Source: Mariannaea sp. PMI_226
Taxonomy: Eukaryota; Ascomycota; Sordariomycetes; Hypocreales; Nectriaceae
Length of the DNA: 64,000 nt
Assembly (NCBI GenBank): GCA_024336345.1
Contig: JANFOG010000004.1
Coordinates: 3,100,001 to 3,164,000, forward strand
Direction of reading: 5' to 3'
Position numbers and translations under genes: made by a program. The notes beneath the pieces are model-generated. The model saw nothing but the letters and a program-made list of their open reading frames with translations. It did not search any database and was not told the origin of the DNA. This document shows, piece by piece, positions 55,758 through 64,000 of the stretch; the first letter of the stretch is position 1, and the number at the start of each line of letters is the position of its first letter.

Positions 55758-56380
55758 CTGGGAGCACCCACGCTTTCACTGGATTGTAAAATGAGAAAAT
55801 GACCATGAGCACATGGACTGCCTATGACTGAGACGAGAACCATTGGCGACAATGAATCAACAACACAAAAGGAGGATGGATGCAGGAGATGGGTTCAATT
55901 ATCTTTATTTCATTCTGTCTTGAGATTTATTTTGGCACAATTTACGGAGTAGGGCTTAAACCGACAGATTGGGAGCGAATGGCGCAGGATGTGTGTGGAA
56001 GAGAGCGACATGAGTTAATTTGGGAACTGCATTCGTCCTTAGCAAGATCACTGTGTGTACAGTTAGGGCAGAATCTCGACATCATAGTAGCAACAATTCG
56101 AAGAGTCGCTCTTTGATGGTATTATATAATCCGTGTGTTTTTGAGTATTTCAAAAGGGTCTATTGATCTAATTGTAATATGTTGATTTGGGCCCGTCACA
56201 TCAAAACAGGTGCTTTCTATCATGACGTCACGGTTCGTGATGTACCATCCCAAGCAACACAATCGGCTTCATTACACTTACGCTTTGATTTGGACTTTTT
56301 CTCCCCTACATGAACCAAGATATGCTTCTCACTCATATAATATTGGGTTTCAGCCTACGAAAGGCTACAATACAATAGTC
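55758..56380. other. tandem intergenic spacer
   Basis: This is the 3' flank of the Prm10-like gene and the promoter of the PIP-kinase-like gene. The frame of the latter is open upstream to 56210 but that part looks non-coding. Confidence 0.5.
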
Positions 56381-57511
56381 ATGAAGATTCGATCCGCCCG
56401 TATATCGGCATCCATCGCCAAGGCAATCCTGCGAAGATACGGCCAATCTACCAAGAGCCGGCTCAGAGCCATTCTATCCTTCTTCCGTTTCTTCAAGCTG
56501 TTTCTTGCCTGCTTCCGCGCGATTGATTTCATCGCTCTTCGGCATGACGTCTGGCAACTTGACGAAGAGGAGTATGTAAACTCATTCAGAGCGTCCCCCG
56601 ACGATGCACCATCCCCTTCAACACCCCTGCTGAGATGGAGGGCTGGGGACATGCTGGATCAAGCTGCTGCGCAGCTTGTGCCCATGGGGGATTTGGGTTA
56701 TAGCGGCTCGACATTCTTCACTACACCGGATGGGAAGTTCCTCATCAAATCGCTTCCCCGGCGCTTTGAGTATGACTTTTTTACCAAGGAGCTTCTGGAG
56801 CCGTATGTTACCCATATGCACCGTCAACCACACAGCTTACTCGTTCGCATCACGGACTTGGTCCATGCCCCTTACGCATCCCTTGGTGGTATACTAGGGA
56901 CTGCGCCAACGCACCACATCATCATGGAGAATCTACTGTTCGGAAGAGACGCTGATGCCGCAGGTGATGATGAAAGTGGGGGGCAAGGTTGGGAGACGTA
57001 CGACCTTAAGCCGAACGATTACTTCTTCCCGGAGAGAGATATTGCAGACGGCCGACTAGCTCCAGACAGTGTTCTTGAAAGATTGATAGACGAATTTCCG
57101 GATAAAATACGTGTCTCTCCCGAGCACAAAAAGGAACTCATGAACCTACTTGAATCAGACACCCACCTCCTCGCCAGCACCAATGCCGTGGACTACTCCC
57201 TCTTCCTTGTCCGCTATCCAAGCCCCAAATCCGTCTCCGCGCGCTCCTCGCCCGTGCCGACAGTTCCTTCCAATGCTGGTATATGGCGAAGCGGCGTAGA
57301 CGATGTCCAGGGTCACTGGACGTACCGCGTGGTTGTGCTGGACTTTTTTTGGGCTAAGCACACGCTGCGCGCTCGCACGATGACGGGTATAGTGAAGCTA
57401 TTCAACAAAGTTGCTCACAAGGGGCCGATGACTATCACGGCTGAGCCGTGGGAGTACCGGGGAAGGTTCTTGAGGATGGTAGATGAGATGGTCGTTGAGA
57501 CATTAGCATAA
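56381..57511 (+). CDS. phosphatidylinositol phosphate kinase-like protein, atypical
   Basis: An intronless 376-residue protein starting MKIRSARISASIAK. The PIPK catalytic core is recognisable: GYSGSTFFTTPDGKFLIKSL (glycine loop and Lys123, the ATP-binding lysine), FFTKELLEPYVTHM (alpha-C region), HHIIMENLLF (hinge), a DLKPND stretch at about residues 209-214 where canonical enzymes have DLKGS, LLASTNAVDYSLFLVR (the DYSLL element) and VVVLDFFWAKHTLR where IID is expected. It is shorter than Mss4-type 5-kinases and lacks their long N-terminal extension. A hydrophobic, basic segment (FFRFFKLFLACFRAID) near residue 40 may associate with membranes. The degenerate motifs make full activity doubtful. 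Met1 was chosen because coding quality drops upstream. Confidence 0.78.
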   Translation: MKIRSARISASIAKAILRRYGQSTKSRLRAILSFFRFFKLFLACFRAIDFIALRHDVWQLDEEEYVNSFRASPDDAPSPSTPLLRWRAGDMLDQAAAQLVPMGDLGYSGSTFFTTPDGKFLIKSLPRRFEYDFFTKELLEPYVTHMHRQPHSLLVRITDLVHAPYASLGGILGTAPTHHIIMENLLFGRDADAAGDDESGGQGWETYDLKPNDYFFPERDIADGRLAPDSVLERLIDEFPDKIRVSPEHKKELMNLLESDTHLLASTNAVDYSLFLVRYPSPKSVSARSSPVPTVPSNAGIWRSGVDDVQGHWTYRVVVLDFFWAKHTLRARTMTGIVKLFNKVAHKGPMTITAEPWEYRGRFLRMVDEMVVETLA

Positions 57512-59104
57512 ATGTTTATTAATAGTGATCTAGAAGTGGCTACTTCATTTTCTTTTAGGGATCCAAGTTGAAATATCCGAAGTGTGTTCCTTGATGTAGA
57601 AGAGTACAACCAATTGCTCGTCTGAGCCAAAAGCGCAAGTCCCAGGACCTCTTGTCGCACCTCAATCAAGAGTTGAATAAGAGTACGACGATAGGGCATC
57701 GTCACCTCCCGGTGGCTTCTAATTCCCTCGGCTAGAGTGAGAAAAAGGCTCGCTCACATGACGCATCGTGACAGTCCGCAGTTATCCAGCCAAGCTTTCC
57801 GATGCATACCATTCTGAAACACTTGAACATCCCCCGCAAGATCTTGTCCTTGTCCCCCCGGCATACCGGGGCACCGTCATATGATCACGTCAAAGCGTCG
57901 TTGAATCCTTCAGTTCGATGTGGAGGAGGGGGGGGGTTGATTGGGAAAAGTTAGAATGATACTGGCAACGGCACCCCTCTAGCTGTTGAGCTCCTGAGCT
58001 AAATGGTCTCGGCGATATGAAGTGAATACTGCCGATAAACTAGATGAGGTGCTTGTTTTCTATTTCCTCCCCAGATGATAGCTCTCGATGTAGTTGGTTG
58101 ATAACGGATGTGTTGGTTCCACGAGAGAAGAGGAAACAAGACGATCGATAGCCACAATAGACAGCCGAAAAGGGGCACTCCTGGCTTTGAAGAAGTACTT
58201 GTTTCAAATTTTTCGATTTACTGTAAGAATATGCATATTTATTTTAAACTTAATCTTATATGAGAATCATAAGGTCTCTATTACCGAGCAGCAATGTACT
58301 AATGCCCTCATCAACAACAACCGTTGTCGGCAAACGCATACAGTCATGTTTCGAAGAACACTGCGATATGGTACTTCGAAATGGTCGTAAAGAAGCTAGT
58401 TTGCTCCCTCTGGCAATGTAATTGTGATACCAAATTCGTTTCAACAAAAGAGGTTATAATAGTGACCAATTGACATAGCCCCGGGCCACACCCAGCATCG
58501 TCGTCAAACCCTTCCCATCGACATCTATCCTAGCCCCTCTTCTTTAAGACAGTGTCTCAGTACTCGCATCCACAAAATTACAAACACCCCTTCTCATCTT
58601 CCACTCGAATGAGCATTCCTTCTGCGCTAATTTGACCGAAACCTGCATACCGTTGCTACCACGTGGGAGATGGTGAGGGGGCGTGTTGAAACTACGTTTG
58701 CCTCCTAAGACAGGGGGAGACAAGAAGGTTAACGAGAAACACATATTGCCTCGATGGGAAGTTGGCTCTCGAGCCCCCACGGGGTATGCAAGATCGTGAC
58801 TTTGGACTTTTTGGAGGCAAACATGGCCATCTGGTATGGGGGACTGGGAGTGCTTGTCGTGAGGAGAGAATCTCTACTCTGTTGACTTTGATGGTTGGAT
58901 CGTGTACGTAAATGCATGCACTCAAGGAGGATAGACATGAGCATCACATAGGCTCGTAAGAGTAAATTACTAAGCACGTTGCAGAAGTTTTTCAATTTCG
59001 AGGGTCACTAGAAAGAAACTAATAAACTGAATCTCGTTTTGCTTTTTCTCGTTTATTGGGTATCATTAATCATTAGCATCACCGGACTCTCCTCCCTCAC
59101 CACG
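57512..59104. other. convergent intergenic region, no gene seen
   Basis: AT-rich; short ORFs only. It contains the 3' flanks of the PIP-kinase-like and DUF2828 genes. Confidence 0.5.
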
Positions 59105-61732
59105 TTAGTCCAAGACCTTGAGCATTTTGTAAGCCTTATGCCCAACCGCCTTGTGAACAATCGCGATGGGAGTCATCACGGCCTTCTTCTTCTTCTTCTT
59201 CTTCTTTTCTTCATTGATCTCTTCGCCCTCTTTGGAGATGATTACCTCTTCAGGATCATCGTTGGCCTCCTCCTCTTCCTCTTCAGCATCGTCATCATCA
59301 AACGCTCCATTTTCCATGAAAACCTTCAACAGACCCTGCGAGTAGCCGCTGACCATGCAGGTTCCCTCTTGGTCCGCGTTAACCTGCTTTGGGGCAGTGG
59401 GGTCTCTATTGTTGTAAGGAGCAGAAGCACCACCAGCTAGGTTCCAGAATACGAGTTCCGGCACATCGTATCCAGCCTGCTCATAGGCCTTCTGAATTCT
59501 CTCGTAGGCTGTGGTCCACGTAGATACTTGGACACCGTTCCGGAAGGAACCGGGTTCATCACGAGCCTCATCGAAATGCATGTCGCTGAAGACGAAGATG
59601 CGCTTGATCATGTCTTCTTTCTTGAGGTTGTTCTTGATGGCCATAGGGAGAATCAGTTTCTCAAAGACAGCAGTAAAGTCGGTATTCATGCCCCAGTCCG
59701 ACTGCTCAATCTCCCTAACCTTGCTCGCAAAATCCTGTGTCAAGTCAATATTGACAACTTGTGGTCTTGCGCTAAAGGTAATGAAGGACCCATTGAACGG
59801 GGGTTTGGCAACCTCAGCGATGAGGAGGGATAGACCAAGAGCAGAGTGCATTGGTGTTGTCTTGTCGGCGAACGTAGGACTTTCCATACTTCCAGAAACG
59901 TCACACACAGCGATGCAATTCTCCAGTGTGCCAGAGTCCCTGATGCGCTGTACGAGTGTATTCCACTGTCCATTCAATACCCTGGTCTCAATCTCCTTAA
60001 GCTTGGACTGGATAAGATCTGACATACTCGGCTGCCCACCCCCTCGTGCCCTACGCAGTTCTTCGACCTGGGCAACCATCAATGATGGAAGTAGGGTGGC
60101 ACCCGAGATTTTCGCTTTACCCTCCGCAACACGTTCGGTATACTTGTCGAAGCGATCTAGATCCTTTTCAATAAATAGTTTGGAGTAGTTGTTCATGGCG
60201 ATGGAAGGCACACGTTCATACTTGATGGTTGAAAACGTGTTGGCGGAGATATTTCGTTCGACGACATCCAAATGCTTACGCAGCGCGGAGGTATCCTTTC
60301 GGTACTCTTCGCGTGCAAGCCGCATATACCGTTCTCTGTCATCGATTGGTTGCAGAAGCTTCAGCTCGTCGCGGGGGTACAGGATCTCGGCGATGGAGCT
60401 GATGATGAAGGTGTGCCTATCGTGGAAGTGGTCGTGAGAAGGAGCCCATTTACTGCACAGAGAGATCTTTTCCTTGGCCTTGGGATCCTGTCCGCGCAGA
60501 GCGCGCAAGTCACTCTCGAGCTGGTCTGCGAAGAGGCGAGCAATGGTCAGGTGAAGGGCTCGGTAAACCGGGTCATTGTTGAAGGCGTCAACTGCAGCCT
60601 GGTGCCGTTGTTCCCGAGTCTGGCGTCGAAGAACCTTGTGGTCGACGCGCTTCTTCTTGGTAGGTCTTGATGACTTCTCCTCTGTGGTTAATTCCGGCTT
60701 CTGCTCGTCATCTGTGGCGACATCCTCGGTTGCAATAGCCCGGTAACTCATACGAGCTCCGCCACGGCCACGAGCCTTTGCGGCCCGGCGTGCGGTTCGT
60801 TTATCTGGATGTCGACTCAAGCTCTTGCCTCTGGAAATGTTCGGATTCTCGGTGTTCAGCACATCTCGAGGGTCGGAGAGCACCCCAAGCTTTTCGTTGG
60901 CCGCCAGGGCCAGGATGTTGAGCAGATCCTTCCAGTACCCGTGAGAGACACCGTGCTTGACGTCAAACTGTAAAGGATCATTTTCACTTTCATCCTTTAG
61001 GTCCTTTTCGTCAATAATCACCAGGTCATCCTCGCCCTCTTTTTTGGCCGTCTTCTCAATGATGGGGCGGCTAAGCCATTGGAGATTGGCCACAAGGGTC
61101 AAGGGGTGGTGCTGGGCCAGCCAGCCGGCACACCGGTAGAATACGTTCTTTGCACTCTTTCCCAAGTGGATTGACCGAGCATTGAAAATGATTTTGAGGG
61201 TCACAAGGGGATCTTCAGCCCAAGCGGTCTGGAGGAGCTGTGACAGGCGAGGGCCAGTAACGGAAGTCTCAAGCTCTTGAAAGAGGTCTACCAAGGCGTT
61301 ATCGGAAGATCGAAAGGCCAAGTCGCCATTATCGGTCAGCATCATGCCTTCGAGGTCCCGGACTTCTCCCTCCTTCTCCTCCTTGTAGTTGCGTAAGCCG
61401 TCCATGAAGGGGTGAGAGGGAGTGTCGGCCACCTTCTGCTGCTCCTGTTGCTCCTTGGGCTCGTCGTCAATCTGGATATTGTCTACAGCCTGTCGAATCT
61501 CTGCCGCCGTGGAGTTGGAGACAAGAGTGAAAGTCTCCGACTCCGTCACATCAGCCATGGCGGTGTCAGCATCAGCCCCCTCAGTCTCCTCGCCACGCTG
61601 GCTGAGATCTTGGCGGAGGAACTCCTCAAAGTCGGCCTGAGGCTTCTTCAACGCATCATGGGCGGGGAAGAGAACAGGATAGGAGGAGTGGAGAAACCAG
61701 GGCTGTTGAGTCTCAGCTGTTGTGGAATCCAT
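59105..61732 (-). CDS. DUF2828 protein with vWA-like MIDAS domain
   Basis: An intronless 875-residue protein. The N-terminal part is acidic and low in complexity. The middle (ETSVTGPRLSQLLQTAWAED, IHLGKSAKNVFYRCAGWLAQ) matches the DUF2828 family found in fungi, plants and some other eukaryotes. A basic stretch with RTARRAAKARGRGGA lies near residue 320. From about residue 600 the C-terminus is von Willebrand A-like: DVSGS at 611-615 is the MIDAS start, NTDFTAVFEK gives the threonine, and IFVFSDMHFDEA the late aspartate. Such an architecture resembles TROVE/Ro proteins, hinting at RNA or RNP binding, but that is inference. A lysine run near the C-terminus is encoded by CTT repeats at about 59184-59211 on the plus strand. 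Confidence 0.9.
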   Translation of the reverse strand: MDSTTAETQQPWFLHSSYPVLFPAHDALKKPQADFEEFLRQDLSQRGEETEGADADTAMADVTESETFTLVSNSTAAEIRQAVDNIQIDDEPKEQQEQQKVADTPSHPFMDGLRNYKEEKEGEVRDLEGMMLTDNGDLAFRSSDNALVDLFQELETSVTGPRLSQLLQTAWAEDPLVTLKIIFNARSIHLGKSAKNVFYRCAGWLAQHHPLTLVANLQWLSRPIIEKTAKKEGEDDLVIIDEKDLKDESENDPLQFDVKHGVSHGYWKDLLNILALAANEKLGVLSDPRDVLNTENPNISRGKSLSRHPDKRTARRAAKARGRGGARMSYRAIATEDVATDDEQKPELTTEEKSSRPTKKKRVDHKVLRRQTREQRHQAAVDAFNNDPVYRALHLTIARLFADQLESDLRALRGQDPKAKEKISLCSKWAPSHDHFHDRHTFIISSIAEILYPRDELKLLQPIDDRERYMRLAREEYRKDTSALRKHLDVVERNISANTFSTIKYERVPSIAMNNYSKLFIEKDLDRFDKYTERVAEGKAKISGATLLPSLMVAQVEELRRARGGGQPSMSDLIQSKLKEIETRVLNGQWNTLVQRIRDSGTLENCIAVCDVSGSMESPTFADKTTPMHSALGLSLLIAEVAKPPFNGSFITFSARPQVVNIDLTQDFASKVREIEQSDWGMNTDFTAVFEKLILPMAIKNNLKKEDMIKRIFVFSDMHFDEARDEPGSFRNGVQVSTWTTAYERIQKAYEQAGYDVPELVFWNLAGGASAPYNNRDPTAPKQVNADQEGTCMVSGYSQGLLKVFMENGAFDDDDAEEEEEEANDDPEEVIISKEGEEINEEKKKKKKKKAVMTPIAIVHKAVGHKAYKMLKVLD

Positions 61733-64000
61733 GACTACAGTGCCAGCGCAAGCAAGGCCAGTGATACAGCTGGTTTCGAGGAGAGGGGATGTGTTGGCTT
61801 CTAGAAATTGTGTGGAGGGGCGGATGGCAGCGTCTTATTATAGTCGGGCTGTCGCCTGGAATTATGTCAGGGCCAGAAACAGCAACTGGGGAGAATACTA
61901 CGGATATGACAACCTTGGCCGGTGAGTCAAGACCCGTCTGTCCTCTCATCTTCTCGGCATTTACTGGGGTCCCTTGTTCTTGTTCTTGGAGCACAAACTA
62001 AAGTCCCCTCATCAGCCGCAGTGGTTGGTTGGAAGCAGTCTGCCTGCTGCAATATGATGCGCTACTGTAGATCTTGTCATGGGCGCCTGTTGGCCGTTTT
62101 GAGGCGAAGCAAATCTGCCTGGAGGATATCTCCACCAAAGGCCACCAAAGGCCACCAAAGACCACTAGAGCCATGTCCTATACGTAGTTAGGGGCACGAC
62201 GGGAACACAGATCTTCGCAGTGTCATAAACACTAACCAGCATTAGCTTCTGCTAGCATCGATAGGCTATAACTTAGTGTAGACTGTAGGCAGTAAACGCA
62301 CATAGTGCTGTATATGCAGTCGATAGCTACCTGCCGCACTGTAGAATAAGGATCGTGGATACAGGATGGACGCCTACCTAACCTGCTATTGTTATCAACG
62401 CAGACTATGTAATGCATAAATGTCTCAAGGAGATTTTTTCGTCTTCGAGGGAGAGTGAGGCATCGAGGCGCAAGGATGGGGTAGCAGGGAGCGGGGGAGT
62501 GGTGGCTACACTTGGTCCCCTGCAACGCTGGGTGACTCAGCGGGGAACAACAACGGTGTGGGGATGGAGGGGGACCACCGGAAGTTTTCCTGCTGCTCCG
62601 TGCATGATTGCATGCATGATTGGACGATGGATGTACTCGAGAAGCGTCCAAACGCAGATTTTGATAAGTCGATGCTGGATGCTATGCTTCTACTCTTTCC
62701 TCTACTGAACTTCTCAATGGTGGAGGATCTGTGGCTTCTTCGCCAAGTTCGCCTCTTTTAGTTGGTGGGTTGAGTAGAAGGGAACATGAAGTCTACAACT
62801 CTTTCAGTCTTCTTGCCTTTCGTCCATTAACAAGAGCAGAAACTAGGCCTTAAAATCCTATACATTACTACGACTCAGTTCGAATACCGTGTTTCTTCGT
62901 TCGGGGTTTCCAGGGCTCCGGATTGTACCTTCGCCCGGGCGGGATGTGACCTCACAAGGGGCGGTCGGCTGGAAAATCGCATGGAGAAATGGAGGAGAGA
63001 TTCGCGCTTCGAAGATTCGTGACTATTGACCTAAGCTGTGATAAAAGATTAGCTTTGTTTATGTGCTCTAGAATAGTCACGTCAGGTAGTTTGCCAGTAG
63101 AGTGCTTCGGGGAGAGTGCGGTGTGGTGACCGGGGCAGGATCCTAGGAGCACTGAACAACAGCGCATCTGCTTTCTTTGAAATTGTAGAACAAAAGAAGT
63201 GACATTCAAGCACAGTGATTTTTTGGTATCTCGATGGTGGTTCGTACGTGTGTGTGAACATGGATCATTACACTCTTTTGGGTCACCGTGCCTCGTTCTG
63301 CCTGGGTATGTTCCCGAACAATCAACGCGAGCGGTGCACCCCTTGTCACCCTGCTAATCGCTCTCCTCCTTTCTCGCAGCAGGAATGGACTGGTGCAGCG
63401 CTGATACGAAGCGATCGACTCCGCTTTGAACACCAACATGGCTTCTAGTCATGAATCAACAGTACGGGGTTCTTGCTTTGCAAGAGGCTTCTTGCCCTAA
63501 CCCCCCTAAGAGCAACACCGACTAGGGAAGGGAAGCAATGGACATGCAGTGCTCAATAGGATAAAAAATATTATTTACAATATGTTTCAGTAGTTGTTAT
63601 TCTATGCTACAGATATGAGCTGCTGTAAAAAACAAAATGAGTTCTTCAAGTGATGGGAACTAGACCTATGTCCAAAGAAAGCTCCCCGCGGTACACCCCA
63701 AGAAGCAATAACAATAATACAAAAAATAGAGATTTAGTTGGGGATTACATGGCTGCACTCGAATTTTGATCCCGTACTGAACAACAGGAAAGCTTCTAGC
63801 GAGGTCAATACGGGTGGGCTTGTTCGACTTCACGTACAAACATAGAGTGGGTAGACGTCCAAAAGCGAGCAGCAACTGAATAGTAGTGGGAGGCATCTTT
63901 TTCGCTATTTGGTTTTCAGCTTCTCACAAAGTGATTAATGTAAATATGATTATTCCATAGACCATAAAGCCTGTTGTTTACACATAATGTTCCTGTTCCT
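61733..64000. other. 2.3-kb terminal intergenic region
   Basis: The left part is the DUF2828 promoter. ORFs up to 139 codons (62232..62651, minus) lack motifs. A small tandem repeat sits at 62131..62165. No gene is seen to the right window edge. Confidence 0.45.
62131..62165. repeat. 10-base tandem repeat
   Basis: The unit GCCACCAAAG occurs in three nearly perfect consecutive copies (first copy begins TCC), followed by a partial fourth. Confidence 0.8.

Noticed and set aside
62131..62165. short tandem repeat considered as CRISPR
   Set aside because: Ten-base units without spacers in a eukaryotic context; a plain tandem repeat.

Overview
The window looks like chromosomal DNA of a filamentous ascomycete (Pezizomycotina; probably a Sordariomycete, which is inference). 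The evidence is short GT-AG introns of about 50-110 bases with CTAAC/CTGAC-type branch sites, single-gene transcription units on both strands, pyrimidine-rich promoter stretches, a nuclear tRNA-Arg gene and fungal-restricted families (LaeA-like methyltransferase, ThrE/Prm10-like membrane protein, DUF2828 protein, DUF7587-type protein). About 24 protein genes are supported. Splice sites were joined by hand and kept only when phase, boundary motifs and the resulting protein agreed.

Layout. 0-4 kb: the start of a minus-strand gene cut by the window edge, a weak two-exon candidate, and a nine-exon LaeA-like methyltransferase. 6-10 kb: tRNA-Arg(TCT), a two-domain CHR chromate-type transporter and a zinc-less MDR oxidoreductase. 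12-20 kb: a small two-exon unknown gene, an alpha/beta hydrolase with a palindrome-rich promoter, a small frameshifted gene divergent from ACC deaminase, and a DUF7587-type protein with a displaced C-terminal tail. 22-29.5 kb: a three-exon unknown gene, the vitamin B6 pair PDX1 and PDX2 (head to head), and an ankyrin-repeat protein. 31-44 kb: an 82-residue probable mitochondrial membrane protein, an MFS sugar transporter, an archaemetzincin-type protease next to a MYND-finger protein, and a secreted or vacuolar M20 carboxypeptidase whose last exon is hidden. 46-62 kb: a DapA/GaaC-like aldolase, a sulfotransferase-fold protein with a C-terminal membrane anchor, a Prm10-like ThrE protein, an atypical PIP-kinase-like protein and a DUF2828 protein with a vWA-like MIDAS.

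How the genes work together. The clearest functional unit is PDX1/PDX2, the synthase and glutaminase halves of PLP synthase, which share one intergenic region. ACC deaminase is itself a PLP enzyme, but it lies 6 kb away and no operon-like logic should be read into that. No polyketide synthase, NRPS or terpene cyclase accompanies the methyltransferase, so no secondary-metabolite cluster is visible. No transposon, CRISPR array or rRNA was seen. The large gaps (31.5-35.2, 43.8-46, 47-49.7 and 61.7-64 kb) contain no ORF that I recognise.

The most useful second-look items are a probable one-base frameshift in a conserved-looking small gene beside ACC deaminase, the hidden terminal exons of the M20 peptidase and the methyltransferase, the out-of-frame tail of the DUF7587-type gene, the palindrome cluster upstream of the hydrolase, and a PIP-kinase-like protein lacking several canonical catalytic motifs.
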